Source: Cichorium intybus
Taxonomy: Eukaryota > Streptophyta > Magnoliopsida > Asterales > Asteraceae
Assembly (NCBI GenBank): GCA_023525715.1
Contig: CM042012.1
Span: forward strand, 54,402,839-54,466,838
Direction of reading: 5' to 3'
DNA: 64,000 nt
Positions within the stretch are counted from its first letter, which is position 1. Each line of letters opens with the position of its first letter. The translations under genes were made by a program, and so were the position numbers. The notes below the pieces were generated by a model, which saw only the letters and a list, made by a program, of their open reading frames with translations, searched no databases and had not been told where the DNA came from. This document shows positions 1 through 10,437 of the stretch, piece by piece.

Positions 1-420
1 AACAGCTTTTTTCTGACAGCAGTAATACTTTTTATTTACTGGTGAGGTTTGGGAATTTCTTTCTCATGGTGGAAATAAATTTTTTGGATTTACTGGTTTT
101 TCCTAAACTCAAAGCTTGAGTTAAGAAAGTTGTAAATTAAATTATATTTTCTAGATGTTTAGATAATGATTTATTTAGTTTCTTGAATTTTTGTTGATAA
201 CTAACTCTACATAGTAAGCTTAAAGTAGAAGGGACAAGTAATCATTTTAAGGATTCTTTTATTACTAAATCACCATACATACATGTATAAAGCATAAACC
301 ATAAAATTAGGGGGGCTATGGCCTTCCTTAGCCTCGAAGAGGGTCCACACTGGTTAAGCATATCCTTACAGACAATAGTTGTCTTCCAATATAGTCAAGC
401 ATCCTTAGAGATGACAACAA
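1..420. other. Unassigned AT-rich sequence
   Basis: I see no coding region, RNA gene, terminal repeat or tandem array here. It is probably decayed repeat DNA or the outer part of the LTR-like fragment that follows, but nothing in the sequence decides this. Confidence 0.4.
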
Positions 421-584
421 TGTTAGTGTATCTTACATTGGTGTCACACGGTCTTATAAGTATGTATATATGTTGGAGTCTTCCCTCTCTCTAAAAAGGC
501 TCTTTTGGAGAGACAATATTGGGCTCCACATATATTTGCATGGTATCAGAGCCGGCGTCGCGCACCCCTGCATGGTATCAGAGC
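421..584 (+). mobile_element. Short LTR-like fragment with two primer-binding sites
   Basis: The segment 421-540 begins TGTTAGTGTATCTTACATTGG and ends ...ATATTTGCA. That resembles the short LTRs of copia or TRIM elements: TG...CA ends, a TATA-like stretch near 457-470 and a CT-rich tract. TGGTATCAGAGC, the usual initiator-Met tRNA primer site, follows directly at 541-552. It is repeated at 573-584 because a 32-bp unit is tandemly duplicated. No internal coding region follows; an Athila-type LTR begins within about 15 bases. The exact left LTR edge is uncertain and no partner LTR is in the window. Confidence 0.5.
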
Positions 585-596
585 CGGCGTCGCGCC

Positions 597-1351
597 ACGT
601 CAACGATGAGGCAGTGAAGAGAAATTCAAATAGCGAAAAAACGGGGATAAGACAACACGCGCGTCGCGGATCCATGCCTTGCGCACCGCGGATTCTAAAT
701 TTTCACAAGTATAAATAGAGATCATTAGGTCGAAATCAGCAGGCAATGAACCACCCCTAAGGTGGACTTAAGGCTTCTTTGACTCAAGGATTCGGAATTT
801 CAGCAACACTTTGGTATTTTTATGTTTTCACTTTCAATTCTCTAGTAATTAGTTTAGATTAGCTTTTAGCCTATTGTTTCTGGATTGTTCAGATCAGTAG
901 CAGTAGTCTAGGGTTGTTTATTTTTGGATTTCAGTACCTTGGATCTTCTGTTTTGGTTTTTAATTGAAGTAATCATTCGGTTTATGGTTTTATTGCACTT
1001 TTTAGTATTAATTGTGTTTGATGCTTGTTTGATTGCAACTGGGTTGTTTGTTTGCTTCTGGATTCTGAATTTAGTTTCTGATTTCAGTAAGTAACCTTAG
1101 TCTAGGATTTGGTTTGATTTAGTTTAGTCTATGCTTCATTTGGTTTTTGGCATTGGTTTTGGAATTGTGTTTTTGTTTGATTTTTCGAAAAGTAGAACTA
1201 GTCCCTCTAGCTGTAGCGTGACACTACATTTGGTAAGCTATCGTCATATCTTGACCACCAAACTCCCATGGATCGACCCTTGCTACCGCTATACTAGTGT
1301 GTGTGAGGTTTATTTTCTTATTTTTGACCGCATAACGACCTAGACGTGTCA
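597..1351 (+). mobile_element. Truncated Athila-type LTR (solo remnant)
   Basis: This stretch aligns by eye to the inner part and 3' end of the G3 LTRs (26520-27294 and 40880-41647). Shared features are the GTCAACGATGAGG block, a TATA box (710-717), the block around GTAGCGTGACACTACA, and the terminal ...GACCTAGACGTGTCA. The first ~190 bases of the LTR are missing and replaced by the fragment to its left. No tRNA-Asp primer site follows the CA end, so it is a solo or fragment LTR rather than the 5' end of an element. Confidence 0.75.
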
Positions 1352-1407
1352 ATATTTAATCAAAACATTTTCGCTACCAAACCTTATAAACCAACTCCTC
1401 GTGCTAT

Positions 1408-1430
1408 NNNNNNNNNNNNNNNNNNNNNNN
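1408..1430. other. Assembly gap (23 N)
   Basis: There are twenty-three undetermined bases, the same length as the gap at 60938-60960, so the length is probably a placeholder. Confidence 0.98.
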
Positions 1431-1510
1431 ATGTGTGATTTCGTGTTCTGTACCAGATTTGTATGACTAATACACAAAATTAATTGGTGAAAAACTGTTA
1501 TATGCAATTT

Positions 1511-4257
1511 TGTCACACCCTCAAACCGTAATGGCGGAAACGTTCGAGGGTGGATGACTTCATGAACAATATCATAACAAAGTTGAATAATAGTGATTCC
1601 AAGCACCACAACCATCATTAAATAATTGCAAATGTTACATCGTTTAAAAGTTGCATGTTTCAAATACAATTACAAATGATATCAAAATAAGCAAAAACGA
1701 CGTCGAAACGTCCCTTCGGATAGCGCTGGAGCTTTACCTTATCAATTTCCTGAGAAAACAAGTAATTTGAAAGAGTGTCAACAATTAAGTTGGTGCGTTC
1801 ATAAGATTTTGCGTAAGAAATGTCCTTTGTTTATAAACGATAGTATTGAAAACCAAGAAAATCCAGTATTTTCTCATAAAAATGTCCAAGTCTTTAAATC
1901 CCAAAGACTAAAATGTAATATGTAAACTGTAGTGTAAATTCCTTAGAAATGTATGTTTCCACGTAAACAATTTATAAAAATATTAAGTTAATTATTTTCC
2001 CCATGTGAGATACCCTATAACCATACTGTGACTAGTTGGCCTGCTGCGACGTTATTCAGGCGTCGGAATGTGAGACATTTGGACACCTCAGACATGCCGG
2101 TCTAGCTGTAGCTAGCAGCTCAGGTGCGGGGTTGTCAAGCCCGTATAGATCTATACTCAAATATCGCGCTCTCTTACCGAGAATCTGGTTATAAAATTTA
2201 GGACTTATAGTAGGTACTTATAGAAGTACTGTGAAGATTTCATCTCACAAAAATGTATGTATTTCAATCAACTTGTTTACATAAGATTTGTATATAAAAA
2301 CTCTTGTAATCATCCATTATCATTTTTCCCATGATAATATAGTAATGTTTAATAATTATATAATTTTATATAATTATTTTTGTCATAATAACCTTATGTT
2401 CATAAACTATTCCAATAATAGTTTATTTTTAGTGTTCCGTCGTAATAATCATATTTTTACGAATAATAACGAAATAACTTATTCAAATGATTATAAATAT
2501 CATCTTTTAAGATATTTCTCACAAAAATGGTGTAATAACTTGGTTATAACCATTTTTGCTAGAAAGTGATATTTCCCGGTTACAAAAACGTAATTTTTAT
2601 TAGTTTTCGTTTTTATGACGTTTATGTCAAGAATCTAGAGTTTTACACACTTTATTTATAGTCTTGTATCTTTCACACAAACATAATATGTCATAATATT
2701 TACAATACATGGATCTAACCACTTCTCATGTCAAGATCATTTGTACACAACTTCTAGTTTTTCATATTTATAACATTTTTATCCAAGATCTAGCAATTTT
2801 ACACATTTTATTTATAGTTTGGAAACTTTTACACAAACATAATATGCCATAATGTTTATCATACATAGAACTAACCATTTTTTATATCAAAAGCATTTTT
2901 ACACAACAACTAGTTTTATGAACTTGTGTAAATCATCATTTATAGCATTTAAACATATGTAAACTTGGATAAAACAACATTTATAGTATTTAAACTTGTA
3001 TTCTCCCCCAAAAATTTAGAAATGATGAAAATGAGGGGTATGAACTCACCCTTGTAGCGTGCTTTGCTAAAAAACTAGGGTAATCTCGGGAGATTAGCGG
3101 TAGGAACGGAGATCCAAGCCTTGGAGCTCGGAGGACCCTTGGACAATGCTATTACCCAAAGGTTTTTCATAGATGTTAGTGTGTGTAAATGGAGTAAAAC
3201 TTGTGTAATAGTGTTTAAAATCACAAGAGAAGCTAACTTACCAAGTTTGGAATGTTTTGCACTAAAAATGGTGGATGGTGAGGGTGGCCGGCGGTGGTTT
3301 ATGGTGGTGTATGGTGGTGGCGGGTTGGAGGGGAGATGGTGGTGGATTGTTTGAGCCGAGAGGAGAAAGAGAGAGATGTAGGAGAAGAGTGGTGCTAGTT
3401 GTTCTCAAATGAAGTGCATAATGGTTTAAAAATCTAAGTTTGATTTTGTGCATTTGTTTATTCCTAGCCCTAATTACACCTAGATCTTGAATAGTAACCC
3501 ATGGATTGCATGGGGGCTGGTGGTGCAGCCGATGGGGGTGGGGTAGGAGGGGTGGGTGGGTTTGTTTTTATAAAAATAGCATCCTACTTATATAAAATGT
3601 GTGATTTTTATAAAATCGTAAGTCGTTTTAGTATAATTTTATGAGTTTTTGACGAAACAAAGTTCTAAATAATTATTTTGTATAAAAACATTGTCAAACA
3701 TTTATTTTGATTGAATTATAACTCGTTGGGTGTTGAAATACGCGTTTAAGCGCAGTATTCTTCCGATTTCGCGATTTTCGGCATTTTACCGGAAATCGAA
3801 TTTGGCTTTGAAATTAAATACTAGATATTATTACGTTCCATATTATATGAATTGTTATTTCATATTTGATGTTTAAGGCACCACATTTTGCATTTTGAGT
3901 CCAAACCCTGTGTACATTTATCCGTTCACAGCGGTTTAATCGTTGTAACTTTCACATACGAACTCCGTTTTCGACATTCTATATGTCCACAGTTTCGTAT
4001 TTACGAGTAGATCGTTTTATGAATATTATTATTCTAAAAATAATAATTGTATGATTATCGAATTTTTACGCTACAATAATCTATTGTCCGTATTTTCGAT
4101 GTTTACTCGATAATTGTTTTGAATTAACATACGTAGTATTATAATATTTAATAATTCATAGCAAAAGTTATGGAAATTAACTTTTCAACACATGGACTAA
4201 TGTACGCTTCGTTTGGCTACAGTTGACGTTCGTTGACCAAAAGTTACAATTGTCACA
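1511..4257 (-). repeat. 3' LTR of G0
   Basis: This 2747-bp LTR pairs with 17089-19834. It holds an internal tandem duplication of about 155 bp (compare about 2628-2780 with 2784-2935) and a GGT/TGG-rich tract near 3270-3350. Both are also present in the partner LTR, so they predate insertion. Confidence 0.93.
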
Positions 4258-4276
4258 TCATCTACCCGTTAGAAAG
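4258..4276 (-). promoter_or_regulatory. Polypurine tract region of G0
   Basis: On the minus strand the bases directly before the 3' LTR read CTTTCTAACGGGTAGATGA. This is the expected position for plus-strand priming, but it is a weak, mixed purine tract. Confidence 0.5.
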
Positions 4277-4311
4277 AATTTCGTCCCGAAATTTAACTCT
4301 TGAGTAGATCC

Positions 4312-6171
4312 TCAAGGGTTTGGGAAGAGATGTGGATACTTTTGTTTCATTTGGTCTTCACGCTCCCAAGTAAATTCTGGTCCACGCTTAGCGCTCCAGC
4401 GGACTTTCACTATTGGTATGCGGCTTTGTTTTGTTCTTTTGACTTCTCTGTCCATGATCTCCACGGGTTCTTCTACAAACTGGAGATTCTCATTCACCTC
4501 GATCTCGTCGAGCGGAATGACTAGCGTCTCATCGGACAGACACTTCTTTAGGTTGGATACATGAAAGGTGGGATGGACATTGCTGAGCTCTTGTGGTAGT
4601 TGGAGTTTGTAGGCTACTGGGCCGATCCTAGCAAGGATCTCAAAGGGCCCAATGTATCTGGGGTTCAGTTTCCCACGCTTTCCAAAGCGTATCATTCCGT
4701 TCCATGGTGAGTCCTTCAACAACACTCGATCGCCAACCTGGAATTCCAAAGGTTTGCGTCGTTTGTCTGCGTAACTCTTTTGTCGGTCACGAGATGCTTT
4801 CAATCGTTCACGGATCTGAACGATTTTCTCCGTCGTCTCTCGTATGATCTCTGGACCGGTGAGAGTGCTGTTAGGTACTTGGCCTCTGGCCAGTTGAGTA
4901 TCCCCTACCTCAGCCCAGCATAGAGGGGATCTGCACTTGCGTCCATATAAAGCTTTAAATGGGGCAACTTTGATGCTAGTGTGGTAGCTGTTGTTGTATG
5001 AAAACTCAATGAGTGGTAAGTGGGTGTCCCACGCCTTAACAAAGTCTATCACACAAGCTCTCAACATGTCTTCTAGCGTTTGAATGGTTCTTTCACTTTG
5101 CCCGTCTGTCTGTGGGGGGTACGTTGTACTCATGTCGAGTCTGGTTCCCAAGGCCTTCTGCAATGATTGCCAAAATCTTGACGTGAACCGACTATCTCGA
5201 TATGAGATAATAGAAATTGGCGCACCATGCAGTCGTACTATTTCCTTGATGTACGTCCTTGTAAGTTTCTCCATTTTGTCGGTTTCCTTGATCGGCAGGA
5301 AGTGAGCGGACTTAGTTAGCCTATCGACGATTACCCATATGCTGTCTAGCCCACCAGTTGTCTTGGGTAATTTGGTTATGAAGTCCATAGTTATCCGCTC
5401 CCACTTCCACTCGGGTATTTCTGGTTGTTGTAGTAGACCCGAGGGCTTTTGGTATTCTACTTTAACCTTGGCGCAAGTTAGACACTTGCCCACGTAAGTA
5501 GCAATTTCTGCCTTCATGTTTGGCCACCAATACAGTTTCTTGAGGTCCAGGTACATCTTGTCGGACCCAGGATGAACGGAGTATCTAGTCTTGTGAGCCT
5601 CATTCATGATAATGTCTCTGTATCCGCCGAATCTCGGGGTCCAAATTCGGTTCATGAGGTAATGAGCTCCGTCATCCTTAACTTCAAGGTTTTTATTCAT
5701 CCCTTGCAAGGCTTCATTTGCGACATTTTCGGGTTTTAAGGCTTCTTGTTGAGCCTCCTTGATCTGAGTGGACAAATGGGAATGGATCGTTATTGACAGA
5801 GAATTTACTCGGCGGCCCGAGTACTCTTTTCGACTAAGGGCATCTGCCACCACGTTGGCCTTTCCTGGGTGATAACGAATTTCGCATTCATAATCACTTA
5901 GCAGCTCTACCCATCGTCGTTGTCTCATGTTGAGTTCTTTTTGGTTGAGGATATGCTGGAGACTCTTATGGTCGGTGAAAACCGTACACTTAGTGCCGTA
6001 CAGGTAGTGTCTCCAGATATTCAATGCGAACACTACTGCCCCCAACTCGAGGTCATGTGTAGTGTAGTTGACCTCGTGAGTTTTAAGTTGTCTTGAAGCG
6101 TAGGCAATGACTTTTCCTCTTTGCATGAGTACGCAGCCCAGACCCTGGTTCGATGCATCGCAATAGACCAC
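4312..6171 (-). pseudogene. G0 pol: RNase H - integrase - chromodomain
   Basis: This 619-residue open segment is the C-terminal part of a Ty3-type polyprotein. RNase H starts at YCDASN (about residue 3) and runs to the ADALSR motif (about 109-114). The integrase zinc finger has H193, H200, C230 and C233. The core has D263 (TMDF) and E360 (GQSE). The middle catalytic Asp, which should lie 35 residues before E360, is Tyr at position 324 (SYRD), so strand transfer should be dead. The tail from about 480 carries the GPF/Y-type module and a chromodomain ending EREDQMKQKYPHLF, typical of Tekay/Del chromoviruses that target heterochromatin. The frame continues across a TAA at 6178-6180 into RT. Confidence 0.93.
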
Positions 6172-6177
6172 AAAGTC

Positions 6178-6779
6178 TTATGTTCCTTCTGGAAGGGACA
6201 GAATAGGAGTGCTGCACAAAGCTTTCTTTAAGGTCTGGAAGGCGGCGTCTTGTTTATCTTCCCACTTGAATGTTACACCCTTCTGTGTCAGGGCAGTAAG
6301 TGGCTTCGCAATTTTGGAGAAATTTTGTATGAATCTTCGGTAATAGCCAGCAAGGCCAAAAAACTGGCGGATTTCTGTCGGAGTTCTTGGTGCTTCCCAG
6401 TTTTCGATGGCTTTGATTTTGGAGGGATCCACATGTATCCCTTCCTTGCTGACTACGTGGCCTAGAAAGTCTACCTTTCGAATCCAAAATTCGCATTTCG
6501 AAAATTTCGCATACAGCTTCTCTGCTCTTAATGTCTCCAAAACTTGTCGTAGGTGTTGACTATGTTCCTCCTTACTTCGTGAATAGATAAGTATGTCGTC
6601 GATGAACACTATCACTAATTTATCTAGGTAAGGTCGGCATATGCGGTTCATTAGATCCATAAACACTGCGGGCGCATTAGTCAATCCGAAGGGCATCACA
6701 ACGAATTCATAATGGCCGTAGCGAGTTCTGAATGTCGTTTTAGGAACGTCTTCTTCTTGGACTCTGAGTTGGTGATACC
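6178..6779 (-). pseudogene. G0 pol: C-terminal half of reverse transcriptase
   Basis: This continues the polyprotein upstream on the minus strand. It has the RT motifs YHQLRV, MPFGLTNAPA and the catalytic box FIDD (in IVFIDDILIYS), then FLGHVVS and the thumb region. The TAA at 6178-6180 separates it from RNase H in the same frame. The other end is cut by the G1 insertion at the target duplication atacc (6775-6779). The open frame continues about 45 codons into G1's LTR (to 6915), but that part is LTR-derived chance sequence. RT resumes at 13353. Confidence 0.92.
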
Positions 6780-7891
6780 TGACACGCGCAGAGGTCGTCG
6801 TACGGTCAAAAATAAGAGAAAACCTAACACACACACTAGTATAGTGGTAGTCAGGGTCGATCCACAGGAGCTTCGTGGTTAGACTAGATGAGAGATTACC
6901 AACTAATAGTGTCACAGCTATAGTCGGAGGATCTGGTTTCTATTTTCCTAATCACTAGCAAATGAGACAATAATCAAACACTCAAGCCAAGCTAAGCTAT
7001 GTCCAAATGACCTAGTTACTTTCTGAACTCAGAAGTACATCTCTGAATCAGAAGCAATTGAAGGCATCCAAACTAGCAAAACCAAGCATAGCATAAACTA
7101 GCTAATAACTAAAGTTCTACTTGAACAATTACTAGCTAAGATTTAATGCTAAACCTAACCAAGTTAGCTACTGTTTTCAGCAAAGGAAAACAGTTCCAAC
7201 CGAGTCACAAACACAATCCAAACACAATCAAATAATCGAAACACAAACAAGCATCCAAAATACCGAAAAACCAATATTAAATGTAACCGAATGATTTCAT
7301 TCACCAAAACCGATATCCAAACATCAAATCAGTAACCAAAATGTTTCAAAATCAGAAACCTCAGTGCTCAAAGTCAGTGGTTGTCACTCCCAAAGACTTT
7401 AGCTACAAAACTACTTGCTACTAAAAAGGAAATTAAATCCAAAAACATAAAATACCAATTGTGAGCTTGCTGAAATGAAATCCTGGAGTCAAAGAGCTTC
7501 AAGGTCGATGTTTACACCCGGTCTTTGCTAGGGTTTTCGGCTGGAAATGACTCTATTTATAGTTGCAAATTTCCCGTGCCCGCGCCGCGCAGAAGAGAAA
7601 TCCGCGGCGCGCGTACTAATCCGTTCCCCGTTTTTTCGTCATTTGAATGTGTTCCACCGCCTTAATCCCGCGTCGCGCAGAAGTGAAATCCGCGGCGCGC
7701 GTACGAGTTCTCTTGATTTTTCATTCCTTCCCAACTTCTTCCTTTTGCACGCTTTTAGTCCCTGTTTCTATTCTTTTTCTCCAAACAAGTCCTGGCACGA
7801 AAAGTGAGAATACCCAGACATATTTGATATAATTTTATCAAGAACAGGGCTCAACAACGCCTAAAATGCTTGATATCACTAGGCGTTGTCA
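6780..7891 (-). repeat. 3' LTR of G1
   Basis: This 1112-bp LTR pairs with 12236-13347. On the minus strand it has a TATA box CTATAAATAGAG (7551-7563). Two copies of a CG-rich module ending CCGCGGCGCGCGTAC lie just upstream of it (about 7576-7616 and 7670-7705). The outer tip can form a 10-bp hairpin (7854-7863 with 7880-7889). Its promoter points into the remaining G0 RT/RNase H/integrase sequence. Confidence 0.93.
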
Positions 7892-7928
7892 AACACCCCA
7901 CACTTGTGCCTTGCTTGTCCCCAAGCAA
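7892..7928 (-). promoter_or_regulatory. Polypurine tract and adjoining hairpin of G1
   Basis: On the minus strand AAGTGTGGGGTGTT directly precedes the 3' LTR and serves as the polypurine tract. It is preceded by the near-palindrome TTGCTTGGGGACAAGCAA (7911-7928), a 7-bp stem with a GGGG loop. The same arrangement is present in G3 (40645-40680). Confidence 0.75.
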
Positions 7929-8906
7929 GAGAGTTTTTAACAAATTATAATAAAGAATCAAACAATTTTTGACTGTGTCCAGTTTCAAAGTTTATTGCTC
8001 TTTTGAGTTAGAATGGAATAGTTCGCAAAAACATAATTGAATTGTTCTTTGGAATTCATGGATTTCTAGAGAACCCTTGATTACAAACTTTCTGTCCACA
8101 ATGAAGTGTACTTACTCATTCAGATTCTAAAGGCCATTAAGGAATTGTCCATGACTTTCGATGTTGTCCGTGTAACGAGCTTTCAGAAATACCATCCCAG
8201 ACCAGACGATCTTAGGTGGTAAGGTGCGTAAGGTCCACCCATTTTAGACCTACCGGCTCGAACAACAAAGGCCACAGATTGACATTTCCTTCCTAAATTC
8301 CAATCCTAAAACAGCTCAATCTTTTAAACTCATAGAACTCCACTTATTTGACCAACTAATAGCATGATCACAAATAAATATTATTCCTTGAAAAATACTA
8401 ATGTTATCACAATCACAAACCATTCATTTCAAAATTGCAATTTATTAAAAATTTTGAAAAATATTGCTAAAAATTGAAAAATTGATCATTTCTGCAAAAA
8501 TTTTCAAAAAATTCTCTTTCGACCGTCCACACCCCACACTTAAAACCGTACAACGTCCCCGTTGTACAAAATTGTTTCAAAACAAGGGAGAAAGAGTTAC
8601 CCTTTTTGGACGGCAGACTGCTTGGTGCTCAATATCACAGGTATAATTGCGTACAATCGGATCCTTGATTTCGTATGCTAGAGTTGTAGCGCTACAGTAG
8701 ACACGCCGGTGGTCAAGACAAGTGGAGGGGGCACGGTGACCCCACACTTGTCTGAGACAACTCCATCTCAAATTGGTATATCATGCACAACTTATCAAAC
8801 AAATTAAAAGCACGTGACAAAAATAAAACACAAAAATATACAAATGTAAGTGTCATAAGTTTGTACATATATCCCAAAAAAGAAAAAGAAAGAAAGAAAA
8901 AGTACA
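7929..8906 (-). other. G1 3' non-coding region
   Basis: This is about 1 kb between ORF B and the hairpin/PPT, collinear with 39676-40644 of G3. No ORF is conserved between the two copies. It contains two further PPT-like AAGTGTGGGGT motifs (8531-8541 and 8739-8749), at spacings matched in G3. Confidence 0.7.
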
Positions 8907-10096
8907 TCAATCACTACCAGGCGGCCTGGAGGGTCCGGCCTCATGATCGTGGGACCTGGCTGGGAATGGTCGGGGGCGTCTGCCCTGTGCTGATGCAAGC
9001 TGTATAAGTACCTCCCTGATCCACTCGAGCTGGTCCTCGATCCTCGTGTCTCTGGCCTCCAATCGATGGATGGCGGCTGGATCCTCCTGCTGTGGCTGTG
9101 CCGGCTCTGGTGCTGCTGGCTCTGGTCTCCGGCGTCTCCTGCCGGGTTGGGCGTATGCAGGCTGGGGTGCCTGAAGAGGCTCGGTCGGTGCCCGGATGTA
9201 CTGCCCCGGGCGCTGCAGCTCAATGAACCGCATCCTCTCCAAAGTGCGTGCTGTAGTGTGCGATGGAGGCAGAGCGGTCAAGGAAGCTGCCACGGGGGCA
9301 GTGAGAATACCATATGAGCGGGCTAGGCGGGTAATGAAGTACCCCCTGGCGAGCGGGCTGCTGGAGGAGGCGCCAGTCGAGTGGGTGGAGAGGGCAATCG
9401 CGAGGGCGTAGGGGAGATGGAGGAATCGGGACGGGTCCAGGAGGACCCACAAATACGTCATGTCGTCGCCCGAGACCTTCTCGCCCCCTCCCGATGCATG
9501 ATGGAGGTGGAGACGATCCGGTGCATGAGGCGGTGAAGTGGGTCGCGTAGGTGGCTCTCCCTCGAAGTCCCCGCCTCGTACATCACGTTGGACAATGGTG
9601 TCCAAATCTCCATGTTGGGAGCCCGCTCCGGCTCCCCCTGAATGCACGACCCGAAGAACCGGGTGAAGTAACGGTGCTGGAGGTCCTCCGGAGTGTAAAT
9701 GCCTGCGCGCCTCCCGAAATCCCAGAGGTTGCACTCCCTGTGCACACCTCCCAAGCGAAAACGTACCAGCCTGGAGCGTGGGTCCCCCGCCCGAGGTGCG
9801 AACTGGACGGTGGATATGAACTCCAGCAGCAACTCCGTGTAGACCACGTCCTCGTCCGTGGCCATAATCCTGTCCCAACCACGACAGGTGAACGATGCCT
9901 CCTCGTGGGTCTAGGTGCGATGCAAAAACGGCTCGATCACACCCCAGAGCCCTGCATCCCTCAAGATGTCTCGGTCTATAACCGTCGCCTCGAGAACCCG
10001 GCGACTGGTCAATGCATCCCGCCGCGAAATGTACTCCACTGAACTAGCGAGCTCCACGGGAAACTGGAGGAAGGCGTGGTCCAATCTGAACATCAT
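8907..10096 (-). pseudogene. G1 ORF B: Athila ORF1-like protein, frameshifted
   Basis: Conceptual start is ATGATG at 10096 just after a TTGCAG acceptor. After a TAG in place of Trp (about 9911-9913) the frame runs through MATDEDVVYTELLLEFIST and FRLGGVHRECNLWDFGRR to SPLHRLMH-like text. It matches G3 ORF B closely (DPSRFL, ITRLARSY). The family looks like the plant proteins annotated 'Athila ORF1' or 'putative plant transposon protein', of unknown function. One base is missing in a G run near 9487, which shifts the frame; the rest reads on from GEKVSGDD to the stop at 8907. The C-terminus is Pro/Arg-rich with a short coiled-coil-like segment (IHRLEARDTRIEDQLEW). It is GC-rich compared with the AT-rich surroundings. 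Confidence 0.8.
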
Positions 10097-10437
10097 CTGC
10101 AAGAGAAAACACATAGCACAAAACAAAAAATTTGCAAAATCAGTCCTTGTCTTCCCAGCCGCACCGCGGCGCGGCCCAAGAGCAAGGGCGCGGCGCGGCG
10201 AGCTGCTGTTTCAAAACCCCGGATCAAATCCTCATTTTAACCTGCTAAATCTCAATTTAATCATACCATAAGGTAGCCTAGGTACCGACTAACTCATCTA
10301 GGGTCTCCATTTGGCAAAACAAACACCCTATAAGCTAGCATTAGTGATTCTAAGTTTTTGAACTTTTTGAATAAAACCCTAAAATTAACTACCTAATAAC
10401 TAGTTTAAACGGCTAATAAGTAGTTAAAATAGCGTAC
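10097..10437 (-). other. Putative conserved intron before G1 ORF B
   Basis: On the minus strand the segment starts AAG|GTACGC and ends in a pyrimidine-rich tract with TTGCAG|ATG. The equivalent place in G3 (38096-38455) starts GAG|GTATGT and ends TTTTGTGCAG|ATG. Flanking sequence aligns on the donor side (TTTTCTTGC...) and ORF B starts at both acceptors. Inferred role: a spliced subgenomic RNA to express ORF B. There is no RNA evidence here. Confidence 0.5.

Noticed and set aside
3121..3354. 77-codon ORF, identical at 18699-18932
   Set aside because: It lies antisense within both G0 LTRs; its conservation is explained by LTR identity.
6780..6915. Start of an RT protein at 6915
   Set aside because: The first ~45 codons are G1 LTR sequence read by chance into the split G0 RT.
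9551..10271. Plus-strand ORFs of 100-160 codons over the GC-rich part of G1
   Set aside because: They are shadows of minus-strand ORF B, which is the frame conserved in G3.
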